Shown: positions 34,156 to 43,469 of the stretch, piece after piece | How positions within the stretch are numbered: the first letter of the stretch is position 1 | How the letters are laid out: every line of letters starts with the position of its first letter | NCBI RefSeq assembly: GCF_001457695.1 | Contig: NZ_LN831025.1 | Span: 310,001 to 374,000 of the forward strand | Direction: 5' to 3' | Length of the DNA: 64,000 bases | Origin: Campylobacter jejuni | GTDB lineage: Bacteria; Campylobacterota; Campylobacteria; Campylobacterales; Campylobacteraceae | Translations under genes and position numbers: made by a program | Notes under the pieces: generated by a model | What the model saw: only the letters and a program-made list of their open reading frames with translations | The model's database searches: none | What the model was told of the DNA's origin: nothing

Positions 34156-35091
34156 ATGAAAATTGTTTGTTTAGATGCGGCAACTTTAGGGGATTATGAT
34201 TTAAGTGTTTTTGAAAAATTTGGTTCTTTGCAAATTTATACTACAACAAATAAAGAGCAAACCATAGAGCGTTTAAAAGATGCTAATGTCGCCATGACAA
34301 ACAAGGTTGTAATTGATAAAGATGTGATTGATACTTGTAAAAATTTAAAACTCATTTTAGAAACTGCTACAGGGGTTAATAATATCGATATTGAGTATGC
34401 TAAAGAAAAAGGTATTATTGTAAAAAATGCTGCTGGGTATTCTACTATGAGTGTGGTGCAACATACTTTTGCGTTTATGTTTGCTTTTTTAAATCAAGTG
34501 CTTTATTATGACAAATGGAGCAAAGAGGGTAAATGGTGTGAAAGTCCTATTTTTACAGATTATAGTAGAATTTTAAACACCTTAAGCGGTAAAAAACATG
34601 GTATTATAGGTTTAGGAACCATAGGTAAAGAAGTGGCAAAAATTTCAAAGGCTTTTGGAGCCGAAATTTATTATTATTCTACGAGTGGAGCTAATAAAAA
34701 CGCAGATTTTATACATTTGGAATTAAAAGATTTATTGAAAACTTGTGATATTATTAGTATCCACGCACCTTTAAATGAAAAAACTAAAAATTTACTCGCC
34801 TTTGAAGAATTAAAGCTTTTAAAAGATAATGCGATTTTGATTAATGTAGGAAGAGGTGGGATTATCAATGAAAATGATTTAGCTAAAATCATAGATGAAA
34901 AAAATATTCGTGTAGGGCTTGATGTTTTAGAAATTGAACCTATGATGAAAAATCATCCACTTTTAAGCATTAAAAATAAAGAAAATCTTATTATCACTCC
35001 TCATGTTGCGTGGGCGAGCAAGGAGGCTTTAAATGCTTTAATGGATATAGTTTATAATAATTTAAAAGAATGGATAGAAAATGGCAAGTGA
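34156..35091 (+). CDS. D-2-hydroxyacid dehydrogenase family protein
   Basis: A 311-residue NAD-dependent oxidoreductase. The Rossmann motif is [12 protein letters not shown] near residue 150. The catalytic Arg sits in [11 protein letters not shown], the Glu in DVLEIEP and the His in ITPHVAWAS, so it looks active. Family members act on D-lactate, glycerate, hydroxypyruvate or branched 2-hydroxyacids; substrate is not predictable. The stop overlaps the yajQ-like start by 11 bases and the ATP-grasp gene ends 2 bases upstream, so the three form one unit. Confidence 0.88.
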   Translation: MKIVCLDAATLGDYDLSVFEKFGSLQIYTTTNKEQTIERLKDANVAMTNKVVIDKDVIDTCKNLKLILETATGVNNIDIEYAKEKGIIVKNAAGYSTMSVVQHTFAFMFAFLNQVLYYDKWSKEGKWCESPIFTDYSRILNTLSGKKHGIIGLGTIGKEVAKISKAFGAEIYYYSTSGANKNADFIHLELKDLLKTCDIISIHAPLNEKTKNLLAFEELKLLKDNAILINVGRGGIINENDLAKIIDEKNIRVGLDVLEIEPMMKNHPLLSIKNKENLIITPHVAWASKEALNALMDIVYNNLKEWIENGK

Positions 35092-35572
35092 ACATAGTTT
35101 TGATATTTCAGCAGCTTTAGATAAACAAGAGTTAAAAAATGCTTTTGAACAAGCTAAAAAAGAACTTGATAGTCGTTATGACTTAAAAGGAATTAAGTGT
35201 GAGATTGATTTAAGCGAAAAAGAGAGTATTTTTAAACTCAGTTCTTCTAGTGAAGGAAAACTTGATGTTTTAAAAGATATAGTGATTTCTAAACTTATCA
35301 AAAGAGGAATTAATCCTAATGCTATTAAAGAGCTTTCTCGTGAAAGTGGAGCAATGTTTCGTTTAAATTTGAAAGCAAACGATGCTATTGATAGTGAAAA
35401 TGCCAAAAAAATCAATAAAGCTATCAAAGATAGCAAACTTAAAGTTAATTCTTCGATTCGTGGTGAAGAAATTCGTGTTGTAGCAAAACAAATTGATGAT
35501 TTACAAGCTGTGATGAAGCTTGTAAAAGAGCTTGATTTAGAGTTAAATATCAGTTTTAAAAATCTTAAATAA
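35081..35572 (+). CDS. YajQ family (UPF0234) nucleotide-binding protein
   Basis: A 163-residue protein with two ferredoxin-like folds: [20 protein letters not shown] at the start, [12 protein letters not shown], and [18 protein letters not shown] at the end. YajQ proteins bind nucleic acid or, in xanthomonads, cyclic di-GMP and then act with a LysR regulator; they also associate with ribosomes in some reports. Function here is not established. The ATG lies within the dehydrogenase gene; AAGAATGG-type site upstream is weak, so coupled translation is likely. Confidence 0.88.
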   Translation: MASEHSFDISAALDKQELKNAFEQAKKELDSRYDLKGIKCEIDLSEKESIFKLSSSSEGKLDVLKDIVISKLIKRGINPNAIKELSRESGAMFRLNLKANDAIDSENAKKINKAIKDSKLKVNSSIRGEEIRVVAKQIDDLQAVMKLVKELDLELNISFKNLK

Positions 35573-35580
35573 GGTCAAAT

Positions 35581-36057
35581 TTGAAGCATTGTTTAGCTCT
35601 GTGTTTTATTTTTTTTCTTTGTGCTTGTAGTGTGAAAAATCAAAATTTTTCGAGTCAAAGCTTGATGGTTTTGATTGCTTCTCCTATGATAAAAATCAAT
35701 GACGCAGCTTTTTTAAAAAAAGAAAATAATGCTTTAAATTTAGAAGTTTATAAACTAGGGCAAGCTTTTTTTGAACTCAAAATCAAAGATAAAATTTGTA
35801 TCAATGCAGTGTGTTATGATAAACAAGTGTTTAATCAAAAATTTTTTAAAAATGTATATTATGATGATATTTTAAGTGATATTTTAAAGGCAAATGCTTT
35901 ATGGCAGGGTAAAAATTTAGAAAAAACTGATTGTGGTTTTGAACAAAATTTAAAAGCAAAAAATTATGAAATTTTTTATCAAGTTTGTGATAATAAAGTA
36001 AGTTTTTTTGATAAAATTTCACATACTAAAATTATCTTAACGCATATTCAAAATTGA
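35581..36057 (+). CDS. Small lipoprotein of unknown function
   Basis: A 158-residue predicted lipoprotein from a TTG start at 35581, with signal peptide and lipobox LCAC (Cys16). Two further pairs of Cys (CINAVC; CGFEQN and QVCDN) might form disulfides in the periplasm. No known domain recognised. It lies 8 bases after yajQ and 10 before the next secreted protein, and forms a trio with that gene and the AAA ATPase. TTG is supported because the signal peptide begins directly with MKHCLALCF. Confidence 0.75.
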   Translation: MKHCLALCFIFFLCACSVKNQNFSSQSLMVLIASPMIKINDAAFLKKENNALNLEVYKLGQAFFELKIKDKICINAVCYDKQVFNQKFFKNVYYDDILSDILKANALWQGKNLEKTDCGFEQNLKAKNYEIFYQVCDNKVSFFDKISHTKIILTHIQN

Positions 36058-36067
36058 AGGATAGAGT

Positions 36068-36892
36068 TTGAAATTTTTTTTACTGGTATTTTGCTTTGTA
36101 AATCTAGCTTTAGCGCAAGTTTATAAAGGTGAATTGTATTTTTATCATTTGCAGGATAAAGAAATTTTTGCCATAGTTTATGATAATGCACCTATGACTC
36201 CACTTTTTGACAGGGATAAAAATCAAACAAGTTCTAGTTTTTTAATTATTGATGATATAAATGGAAATTTAGAGATTCCGCTCGTTAAGACAAATGATTT
36301 TTGGCAGGATGAGCGTAAAAAATATAAAATCAATTCTTCTAAAATGCTTACATATGATAATAAAAATTTTCAAGGAGAAAATTTAGGAACAACTACTTTA
36401 GAACTTGTTGAAACGCAAGATGGCATTCGTATAAAGCGTAGTCTTGATTTTATAGGTTTTAATGATGATTTTAAAGAATTTTATCCTGTTCATAAGGGTG
36501 TATTTAGTTTTGAACAAATTCGCCAAAAGCCTATTTTTTTACAAGATGGAAAAATTAGTTTTGAAGAATGGTATTATTTTTATGAAGATGGTATGAGCCG
36601 TGCTATTTTAGAGTTGAATAATTTTGTTTATGATATTAATGCTCACGCGTTTGTAAAACTAAATGATTTGTATAATACTGAAAATCAAAAATTTCAAAGT
36701 CTTTTACATGAGAAGCTTAAAAATACATGTGATGAGTGTTTTGAAGATCTGAAAAATTTACAATTTAATAATAATTTTTTGCTTAATAATGGAAAATTAA
36801 AAATTTGTTATCTACCTTTTGAAGGTCATTTTTTAGATGAAAATATTTGCGTAGAATTTAACGAAGATGAGCTTAAGGAATTTAAAAAATAA
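36068..36892 (+). CDS. Secreted protein of unknown function
   Basis: A 274-residue protein from a TTG start, behind AAGGATAGAG. The signal peptide MKFFLLVFCFVNLALAQ probably is cut after ALA. The mature part is beta-rich and acidic with two Cys pairs (CDECFEDL near residue 218 and CYLP/CVEF near the C-terminus). No domain is recognised. The stop shares one base with the ATPase start (TAATG, 36890-36894), so the periplasmic protein and the cytoplasmic ATPase are translationally coupled. Confidence 0.72.
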   Translation: MKFFLLVFCFVNLALAQVYKGELYFYHLQDKEIFAIVYDNAPMTPLFDRDKNQTSSSFLIIDDINGNLEIPLVKTNDFWQDERKKYKINSSKMLTYDNKNFQGENLGTTTLELVETQDGIRIKRSLDFIGFNDDFKEFYPVHKGVFSFEQIRQKPIFLQDGKISFEEWYYFYEDGMSRAILELNNFVYDINAHAFVKLNDLYNTENQKFQSLLHEKLKNTCDECFEDLKNLQFNNNFLLNNGKLKICYLPFEGHFLDENICVEFNEDELKEFKK

Positions 36893-38604
36893 TGGAAAAA
36901 TTAAAAAATTTTTTAAGTTTGAAAAATATAGAAGATACTCAAATTTATAAAGAGCTTAAGTGTGCTAAAAATGAGGCTTTGATTCTTAGAGAACTTTGTA
37001 GAAATTATGTCGTTTCTATTTCTTCTATCAATGCCTTTACTTTATTATCGACAATTTTTGGAAATGATAAGTATCTTTATCTTGATGCTTTGGAGGATTT
37101 AAAAAAACTTATCGAAAGAGGTTTTGTAAATCAAAATTCGAGTTTTTTTAAAAGTTTAGAAAATAATAAAACTCAAACATTAACTCTTGCCTTATTGCAA
37201 AGTGAGCTTAGTCTAAGTGAATATTTTTTAGAATTTTTAGAAGCAAAACCTCGTTTAAATTTTGAGAAACAAGAGGCTTATGCAGATTATTTAGAATATT
37301 TAAAAGATGAATTTGCGCGTATTCAATTATACGAAAGATTAAGTTTTATACAAAAAAGTGCTTATAATAGTGAAATAAAAAATCAAATTAAACTTTATGA
37401 AAAACATATCAAAGAAAGACTAAAAAAAAGTAAATTTTATAATGTATTGGCTGATATTTTTAAAGAATACAATCTTGAACATAAAGAACAAATTATTTTT
37501 CTAGCACTTTTAAAAGAAGAATACGCCTTAAGTAATGAAAGTTCGATTTCTAGAGAAATGAATTCTTTACTTTCTTTAATCAGTGAAAATGATTTAGAAA
37601 GGCATAAAAATAAAAAACTATTGCAAGAAAATGCTCCTCTTTTAAACTTAATCGAGTATGATGAATATTTAAATGCTTTTGGAGATATTTCTAAAAGTTT
37701 TTTTATTATCGATGAAATTTTACAAAGAATTATAAATTTTGAACCAAAACAAAGTAAAAAAATCAAAATTGAAAGTGTTTTAAAAGATCAAGATATTTTC
37801 GAGCTTATAGAACCAAGCACTGACATCAATGATATTATTATGCCTGAAAATACAAAAGAGCTTTTAGAAAATATTTTAAAACAACAAGATAAAAAAGTCC
37901 TAGAAAGACTTCATTCTTGGGGTATAAAGAGTAATAAAAATATAGAAGCTAAAATTATTTTTTATGGTCCTGCTGGTACTGGAAAAACTATGTCAGCTTT
38001 AGCTATGGCTAAATCAATGAAAAAATCTGTTCTTAGTTTTGACTGTTCTAAAATTTTGAGCAAATGGGTTGGAGAGAGTGAGCAAAATGTAAGAAAAATT
38101 TTTGATACTTATAAAAATATCGTGCAAACTTGTAAACAAAGTCCTATTTTACTTCTCAATGAAGCTGATCAGTTTTTAAGTACGCGTGTAGATGGAAGTA
38201 GTGGTAGCGATAAAATGCATAATCAAATGCAAAATATATTCTTAGAGCAAATTGAGCGTTTTAGTGGTGTGATTATCGCTACGACAAATTTTTTAGAAAG
38301 CTTAGATAGTGCATTTTCAAGAAGATTTGATTATAAGATAGAATTTAAAAAACCTGATTTTAGAGATAGACTTAAAATTTGGGAAAAATTTCTACCTAAA
38401 AAAGCATTATTTGAAAAAGATTTTGATATAAATATTTTATCAAATTATGAATTAAGTGGAGCACAAATTTTAATGGTGGTGAAGAATACAGCTTTGAAAG
38501 TAGCTGTATCAAAAGATGGGGTTTTTAAAATGCAAGATTTTATAGAAAGCATACAAAAAGAATTAAATTCAAGTTTTGATAAAAGTAAGATTGTTGGATT
38601 TTAA
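36892..38604 (+). CDS. AAA-family ATPase with a long N-terminal region
   Basis: A 570-residue cytoplasmic protein. Residues 1 to about 315 are helical, charged and unrecognised; the rest is a classical AAA module. Walker A is GPAGTGKTMSA near residue 359. Walker B reads ILLLNEADQFL near 418, with Asn in place of the usual Asp but Glu kept. FSRRFDYKIEF includes the sensor and arginine-finger region. The closest general type is the FtsH/p97-like AAA modules in uncharacterised ATPases. It follows a lipoprotein and a secreted protein. The last 36 bases overlap the convergent msrQ gene. Confidence 0.8.
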   Translation: MEKLKNFLSLKNIEDTQIYKELKCAKNEALILRELCRNYVVSISSINAFTLLSTIFGNDKYLYLDALEDLKKLIERGFVNQNSSFFKSLENNKTQTLTLALLQSELSLSEYFLEFLEAKPRLNFEKQEAYADYLEYLKDEFARIQLYERLSFIQKSAYNSEIKNQIKLYEKHIKERLKKSKFYNVLADIFKEYNLEHKEQIIFLALLKEEYALSNESSISREMNSLLSLISENDLERHKNKKLLQENAPLLNLIEYDEYLNAFGDISKSFFIIDEILQRIINFEPKQSKKIKIESVLKDQDIFELIEPSTDINDIIMPENTKELLENILKQQDKKVLERLHSWGIKSNKNIEAKIIFYGPAGTGKTMSALAMAKSMKKSVLSFDCSKILSKWVGESEQNVRKIFDTYKNIVQTCKQSPILLLNEADQFLSTRVDGSSGSDKMHNQMQNIFLEQIERFSGVIIATTNFLESLDSAFSRRFDYKIEFKKPDFRDRLKIWEKFLPKKALFEKDFDINILSNYELSGAQILMVVKNTALKVAVSKDGVFKMQDFIESIQKELNSSFDKSKIVGF

Positions 38605-39141
38605 CTTTTTTAATGTTTTTGTATAGCGAACTATAAAATAAAACAAAGCTATAATTAAAGCACTCCATTCCCAAAACATAGGAATTTTTGGGGTTAAAAA
38701 ATAATGATAACTTGCCAAAACTAAGCATAAATATCCTAGTTTTCTGATTTTACTAAGTTTTTTAAAGATTTTAAAAGAACTTAAAAGCATTAAAAATATG
38801 ATTAAAAATGCGATAAATCCACTTGCTTCTAATAAACGATGTGAAATATCATCGAAAAGCCTTAAAATTTGAGCATTTCTATCAAAAATAAAATAATTTA
38901 AAAAGTGCAAAATCGCCCAAAAAGCTGCAAAAATACCTAAAATTTTAGGATAATTTTTTGTTTTTTTAAATTTAAGTAAAGAAAATAAAAGACTTAAATT
39001 TAAAAAGATTAAAGCAAATATTCCGGTGTAAATATAGGCTTCTTTTACAAAATCAAAGGCTTTTATGATATGATAAAAGCCATAGATTAAACTTATGATA
39101 AAGCTAAAATAAGCAAGAAATTTAAAGTATTTTGTCTGCAT
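38569..39141 (-). CDS. msrQ: MsrQ-like heme membrane subunit of the MsrPQ system
   Basis: A 190-residue protein with about six membrane helices of the ferric-reductase-like family (YedZ/MsrQ). His residues in FYHIIKA, LHFLNY and ISHRLLEASG, and YHYFLTP are candidate heme ligands. It passes electrons from the quinone pool to MsrP for repair of periplasmic methionine sulfoxide. The sequence is divergent from enterobacterial MsrQ. The start codon shares one base with the msrP stop (39141), so the pair is coupled. Confidence 0.8.
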   Translation of the reverse strand: MQTKYFKFLAYFSFIISLIYGFYHIIKAFDFVKEAYIYTGIFALIFLNLSLLFSLLKFKKTKNYPKILGIFAAFWAILHFLNYFIFDRNAQILRLFDDISHRLLEASGFIAFLIIFLMLLSSFKIFKKLSKIRKLGYLCLVLASYHYFLTPKIPMFWEWSALIIALFYFIVRYTKTLKKLKSNNLTFIKT

Positions 39142-40034
39142 TAAAAATTCACTTTCAAGTCCATGTTTTTATATAAACTTGCCACTTCTTTTTCATATCC
39201 ATTAAACATTAAAGTAGGTTTGGTAAAGAAGTCTCCTAAAGCCCTCTCGTTAGCTTGAGACCATCTAGGATGAGAAACATTAGGATTGACATTGGCATAA
39301 AAACCATATTCACTTGGAGCGTAACTTTCCCAAGTGGATTTAGGCTGTTCTTTGGTAAATTCTATTTTAACTATAGATTTAATACTTTTAAAGCCATATT
39401 TCCAAGGAACAACAAGGCGTATTGGAGCGCCATTTTGAGGCTTTAAGGCTTTTTTATACATTCCTACTGCAAGCAAGGTAAGAGGATGCATAGCTTCATC
39501 CATGCGAAGTCCTTCTATATAAGGATAGTCTATAGTTGGAAATAAAGCGTCTTGATCGGGAAATTGACTCTTATCTAAAAGAGTGGTAAATTTAACAAAT
39601 TTTGCCTCGCTTGTAGGTTTTGCCATTTCAATCAAACGACGCAATTCAAAGCCTACCCAAGGTACCACCATAGACCAAGTTTCAACACAGCGAAAACGAT
39701 AAATTCTTTCTTCTAGCGGGAATTTTAAAATATCTTCCATGCTTAAAGTTAAAGGTTTTTCTATTTCTCCACTGATATCGATTTTCCAATTTTGAGTATT
39801 GAAATTTTGTGCTAATGATACAGCCTTTTTTTTATCTGTTGAAAATTCATAAAAATTGACATAATTTGTAGCCAGTTCTTCATCGCTGATTTCAAGTTTG
39901 TTTGGATTAGTATCGCTTGTGAAATTTAAAGCAGATAGTTTAGAAGCAAGCACGCTTGAACTTATTAAAGCACCTGCTCCAAATTTTAAAAAATCTCTTC
40001 TTTTTTTATATAAATTCTCAGGAGTTATAATCAT
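39141..40034 (-). CDS. msrP: Periplasmic molybdopterin methionine-sulfoxide reductase MsrP
   Basis: A 297-residue molybdoenzyme of the sulfite-oxidase fold. A Tat signal is present (KKRRDFLKFGAGAL, residues 10-23). The molybdenum ligand is Cys116 in IYRFRCVETWSMVVPW. Conserved VPWKYGFKSIKSIVKIEF and YGFYANVNPNVSHPRW are typical of YedY/MsrP. It reduces methionine sulfoxide in periplasmic proteins using MsrQ as electron donor. An AAGGAAA site precedes the ATG. A Fur-like box lies 45 bases upstream. Confidence 0.92.
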   Translation of the reverse strand: MIITPENLYKKRRDFLKFGAGALISSSVLASKLSALNFTSDTNPNKLEISDEELATNYVNFYEFSTDKKKAVSLAQNFNTQNWKIDISGEIEKPLTLSMEDILKFPLEERIYRFRCVETWSMVVPWVGFELRRLIEMAKPTSEAKFVKFTTLLDKSQFPDQDALFPTIDYPYIEGLRMDEAMHPLTLLAVGMYKKALKPQNGAPIRLVVPWKYGFKSIKSIVKIEFTKEQPKSTWESYAPSEYGFYANVNPNVSHPRWSQANERALGDFFTKPTLMFNGYEKEVASLYKNMDLKVNF

Positions 40035-40077
40035 AATTTTTCCTTGTTAAAAATTTTTATTATTAAAACATAACAAG

Positions 40078-40090
40078 GATAATGATTATT
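40078..40090. promoter_or_regulatory. Fur/PerR-like box upstream of msrPQ
   Basis: GATAATGATTATT matches the 6-1-6 Fur half-site pattern (GATAAT-n-ATTATC) at 11 of 12 positions. It lies 44 bases before msrP and overlaps the pyrF stop codon. An additional 9-bp inverted repeat (TCCTTGTTA at 40041-40049, TAACAAGGA at 40071-40079) spans the rest of the gap. Confidence 0.45.
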
Positions 40091-40769
40091 AAATTTCTTG
40101 TAGAATTTTTTCGCAAATTTTTCTAGGGTTATTATCTTTATAAATAGGGCGTCCAACTACTATAAAATCGCTTAAATTTTCTCTAGCCATTGTTAAATTA
40201 GCGACGCGTTTTTGATCATCATTTTTCTCTCCAAATGGACGAATACCTGGAGTGAGAGTTAGGAAATTTCTTTGAGTGTGTTCTTTGATGATTTTACTTT
40301 CAAAAACAGAACATACCATACCATCAAGTCCATTTTCATAGGATATTTTTGAAAAATTAATTACAGCTTCTTCAATTTTTTGTCTATAAATACTAAAGAA
40401 ATTTTCTTCATCAAAACTCGTAAGAGCAGAAACTGCTAAAACTAAAGGTCTTTTTGAAAATTTGCTAAGCCGTGTCATAACTTCTTGTATGGCTATTTTT
40501 CCAGCACTTGCGTGGATATTGATCATATCAACACCAAGTTTTGATACTTCTTCGCAAGCATCTGCCATAGTGTTGGGAATATCATGAATTTTAAGATCAA
40601 GAAATATTTTAAAATCATCAACTTTTTTAAGTTCTTCTATGAATTTAAAACCATCTCTTAAATATGCTCTTAAACCTACTTTTAACCATATGTCTAAATT
40701 TTTTAATTCTTTGGCAAGTTGTAAGCATTCTTCTTTTGTAGAAAGATCAAGTGCGACACAAAGCTTCAT
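40089..40769 (-). CDS. pyrF: Orotidine 5'-phosphate decarboxylase
   Basis: A 226-residue TIM barrel that makes UMP, the last step of pyrimidine synthesis. The catalytic cluster is [13 protein letters not shown] near residue 60; [23 protein letters not shown] and the phosphate-binding FIVVGRPI are conserved. The start overlaps the nusB stop (ATGA). It is the last gene of a minus-strand run that starts at the EamA transporter. Confidence 0.96.
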   Translation of the reverse strand: MKLCVALDLSTKEECLQLAKELKNLDIWLKVGLRAYLRDGFKFIEELKKVDDFKIFLDLKIHDIPNTMADACEEVSKLGVDMINIHASAGKIAIQEVMTRLSKFSKRPLVLAVSALTSFDEENFFSIYRQKIEEAVINFSKISYENGLDGMVCSVFESKIIKEHTQRNFLTLTPGIRPFGEKNDDQKRVANLTMARENLSDFIVVGRPIYKDNNPRKICEKILQEI

Positions 40770-41164
40770 TTTTTAGCCTTTATTAAGGCATCTAAAACTC
40801 CATTTATAAATTTTGGAGAATTATCATTAGCAAGTTCTTTAGCAAGTTCTATAGCCTCATTGATGACAATGGCGCTAGGAGTATCGGTAAAAAGTAACTC
40901 ATAAGCTCCAAGTCTTAGTATAGCTCTTTCTACATGTCCTAAAGCTGTAATTTGATTATCATTTAGAAATGAATTTAAGGTTTCATCAATATTGTTTAAA
41001 TTATCTAAAATTCCATTATATAAATTTAAAGTAAAATTTTTTTGTTCATTGCGTATTTTTTTTTCATCTAAAATTTCATCTACAAAAACGTTGTTTTGAG
41101 AATTTAATTCAAAAGCATAAAGTAAGGAGATGACGCTTTGGCGAACTTGATGACGCGTTGCCAT
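40766..41164 (-). CDS. nusB: Transcription antitermination factor NusB
   Basis: A 132-residue all-helical protein starting [20 protein letters not shown], with the conserved [11 protein letters not shown] and [29 protein letters not shown] (in two segments). NusB with NusE (S10) binds the boxA of rRNA leaders and supports full-length rRNA synthesis. It is translationally coupled to ribH (shared base at 41164) and to pyrF. The ribH-nusB order is common across bacteria. Confidence 0.96.
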   Translation of the reverse strand: MATRHQVRQSVISLLYAFELNSQNNVFVDEILDEKKIRNEQKNFTLNLYNGILDNLNNIDETLNSFLNDNQITALGHVERAILRLGAYELLFTDTPSAIVINEAIELAKELANDNSPKFINGVLDALIKAKK

Positions 41165-41628
41165 TAAAGCTCCTTGCTTAAATTTAACATCTCAATTATA
41201 GTTGTCATAGCTTCAAAGCCTTTATTGCCTGCTTTGCTTCCAGCTCTTTCTATGGCTTGTTCTATTGTGTCTGTAGTTAAAACACCAAAGCTTACAGGGA
41301 TATTATGATTTAAACTCACATTGGCTATGCCTTTGGTGGTTTCTGCTGAAACATAGTCAAAATGCGGAGTTGAGCCACGAATTACTGCACCTACGCAACA
41401 AATTGCATCAAATTTTTTGCTTTCTATAGCTTTTTTTAACGCATACGGAAGTTCAAAAGCACCAGGAACAAGTATAAGGCTTAGATTTTCCTCTTTGCCC
41501 CCGTGTCTTAAAAAAGCATCTTTTGCTCCTTCTACAAGGCGATCTGTGATGATATGATTAAATCTTGCATTAATGATAGCAATTTTTGTATTTGAGTCTA
41601 AATTTAATTTTCCTTCAATAATATTCAT
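41164..41628 (-). CDS. ribH: 6,7-dimethyl-8-ribityllumazine synthase
   Basis: A 154-residue lumazine synthase, penultimate step of riboflavin synthesis. Conserved segments: [56 protein letters not shown] (in two parts) and [24 protein letters not shown]. The catalytic His is in TPHFDY. Likely forms a 60-mer or pentamer. The start overlaps the kdsA stop by 4 bases. Confidence 0.97.
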   Translation of the reverse strand: MNIIEGKLNLDSNTKIAIINARFNHIITDRLVEGAKDAFLRHGGKEENLSLILVPGAFELPYALKKAIESKKFDAICCVGAVIRGSTPHFDYVSAETTKGIANVSLNHNIPVSFGVLTTDTIEQAIERAGSKAGNKGFEAMTTIIEMLNLSKEL

Positions 41629-42440
41629 TTGTTTTCCTTTATGATATTTTGTATTTCTAGTAATGTATTAACGCAATTTTTAAGGCGTGTAAGATTAAGC
41701 ATATTAGGTCCATCGCATAAAGCCTCGCAAGGATTAATATGTGTTTCAAAGAAAAAGCCATCTATGCCTACGGCTGCTGCCGCTCTTGCTAAAGGTTCTA
41801 CAAATTCGCTTTTCCCTCCGCTACTTCCACCTGCAGCCCCTGGCATTTGTACACTATGGGTAGCATCAAAAATAACTGGAGCAAATTCACGCATGATAAC
41901 TAAAGAACGCATATCTACTACTAAATTTCCATAGCCAAAGCTAGCCCCTCTTTCGGCTACAAAAACACCATTTCTTTGAGCAGCTTCATAGCCTTCATCT
42001 TCTATACCACGGGTTTGTAGAACTTTTTTAACGCTGTATTTGATATCGCTTGGGTTTAAAAATTGTCCTTTTTTGATATTAATTTTTGCCTTAGTTTTTG
42101 CTGCGGCTACAAGTAAATCGGTTTGACGACATAAAAAAGCAGGAATTTGCAAGACATCAGCTACTTCACTTACAGGGTTTGCTTGATTGCTTTCGTGTAT
42201 ATCGGTTAAGATTTTCATACCAAATTCATCTTTTACGCTTTGTAAAATTTTTAATCCTTCTTCAAGACCAGGACCTCGAAAAGAATTAATACTTGTGCGA
42301 TTGGCCTTATCAAAACTTGATTTGAAATAAAATTCTATATTTGGATTTTCATTAAAATTTTTTAACTGTTCAGCAACTTTAAAAATCAAATCTTTGCTTT
42401 CTATCACGCAAGGACCAGCAATGAGTATCATTTTTTTCAT
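41625..42440 (-). CDS. kdsA: 3-deoxy-D-manno-octulosonate 8-phosphate synthase
   Basis: A 271-residue TIM-barrel aldolase joining phosphoenolpyruvate and arabinose-5-phosphate to make KDO-8-phosphate for lipooligosaccharide. It begins [13 protein letters not shown], followed by [36 protein letters not shown] and KKGQFLNP. The Cys in IAGPCVIE is the metal ligand of class II (metal-dependent) enzymes. Start overlaps the EamA gene stop by 4 bases. Confidence 0.97.
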   Translation of the reverse strand: MKKMILIAGPCVIESKDLIFKVAEQLKNFNENPNIEFYFKSSFDKANRTSINSFRGPGLEEGLKILQSVKDEFGMKILTDIHESNQANPVSEVADVLQIPAFLCRQTDLLVAAAKTKAKINIKKGQFLNPSDIKYSVKKVLQTRGIEDEGYEAAQRNGVFVAERGASFGYGNLVVDMRSLVIMREFAPVIFDATHSVQMPGAAGGSSGGKSEFVEPLARAAAAVGIDGFFFETHINPCEALCDGPNMLNLTRLKNCVNTLLEIQNIIKENK

Positions 42441-43369
42441 TTTTTTCCTTTGTTCTTAACTAAAATTAATCCACCAAAAATAATGCCTATTATACCTAAA
42501 AAAACCATAGTACTTGGTAAATTATCTCCCAAAATTATCCCAACTATCATACTAAATACTACATCAAGATAACTAACTCCGGCAACCACTCCTGCTTGTT
42601 TAGCGATACCATAAGCTTTAGTGACATGAATTTGATAAATGGTGCCTAAAGTTCCCATAATGGCAATGATAAGCCAAGCTGTAAGACTTGGCATCACAAA
42701 AGGTGCTAGAATGAAATCTAAATGTAAAGAATCAAGATGCTGTGGTTCAAAAAATTCAGCACTGATCATAGAAATTAAAGGCATTAAGGTTCCTAAAAGG
42801 ATAAAAGAAAAGGCAATTTGTTCTGTAGTGTAAGATTTTCTAAGTTCTCTTACACTTGTAAGAGCTAAAGCGGCTAAAAATCCACTCGTGATACCTATAA
42901 CTGAATTTTTTAAATCAAAGCCTGAATGATTTAAATTATGAGCCCAAGGCTGAGCGATTAAAAGCACTCCACCAAATGCTATTAAAATTCCTATCCAGCC
43001 TTTGATGCCAATATTTTCTTTAAAAACAACAAAAGCTATTAAAGTAATAAAAATAGGAGCAGTTTTTTGAAAAGCAAAAGCTCCACCTAGTGTAATATTT
43101 GAAACATTATAGAAAAACATATATAGTGAAAGCGTGCCTACTACTCCACGAAATACCAAGAGCCAAAAATATCCCCCTTTTTTATGTGCCTTAGATCGTT
43201 TTAAAAGATAGACTATGAAAAAAATTCCTATGATATTTCTAAAAAACATAATTTCTATAGAACTCATTTCCTTGCTAAGAATTTTTGCACAAGCTCCCAT
43301 AAGTGCAAAATCCAAACATGCTAAAATCATGAAATAAATTCCTAAATTATGCTTGATTACTTTTAGCAT
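42437..43369 (-). CDS. EamA/DMT-family transporter
   Basis: A 310-residue protein with ten predicted helices in two EamA repeats ([16 protein letters not shown] in the first, [21 protein letters not shown] in the second). Family members export amino acids, nucleotide sugars or other metabolites; substrate is not predictable. It opens the minus-strand run kdsA-ribH-nusB-pyrF and is divergent from der with a 100-base gap. Confidence 0.85.
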   Translation of the reverse strand: MLKVIKHNLGIYFMILACLDFALMGACAKILSKEMSSIEIMFFRNIIGIFFIVYLLKRSKAHKKGGYFWLLVFRGVVGTLSLYMFFYNVSNITLGGAFAFQKTAPIFITLIAFVVFKENIGIKGWIGILIAFGGVLLIAQPWAHNLNHSGFDLKNSVIGITSGFLAALALTSVRELRKSYTTEQIAFSFILLGTLMPLISMISAEFFEPQHLDSLHLDFILAPFVMPSLTAWLIIAIMGTLGTIYQIHVTKAYGIAKQAGVVAGVSYLDVVFSMIVGIILGDNLPSTMVFLGIIGIIFGGLILVKNKGKK

Positions 43370-43435
43370 TTTTTTCCTTGACTAAAATCTGGGTTAATTC
43401 TAGTCTTTTTTTGCTTAATATTAAGCCAAATTTTA

Positions 43436-43441
43436 TATAAT
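43436..43441 (+). promoter_or_regulatory. Predicted -10 element of der
   Basis: TATAAT within TTTTATATAATTTT, 28 bases before the der ATG at 43470. Confidence 0.5.
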
Positions 43442-43469
43442 TTTAAAAATATAATTTTCTAGGAAAAAA

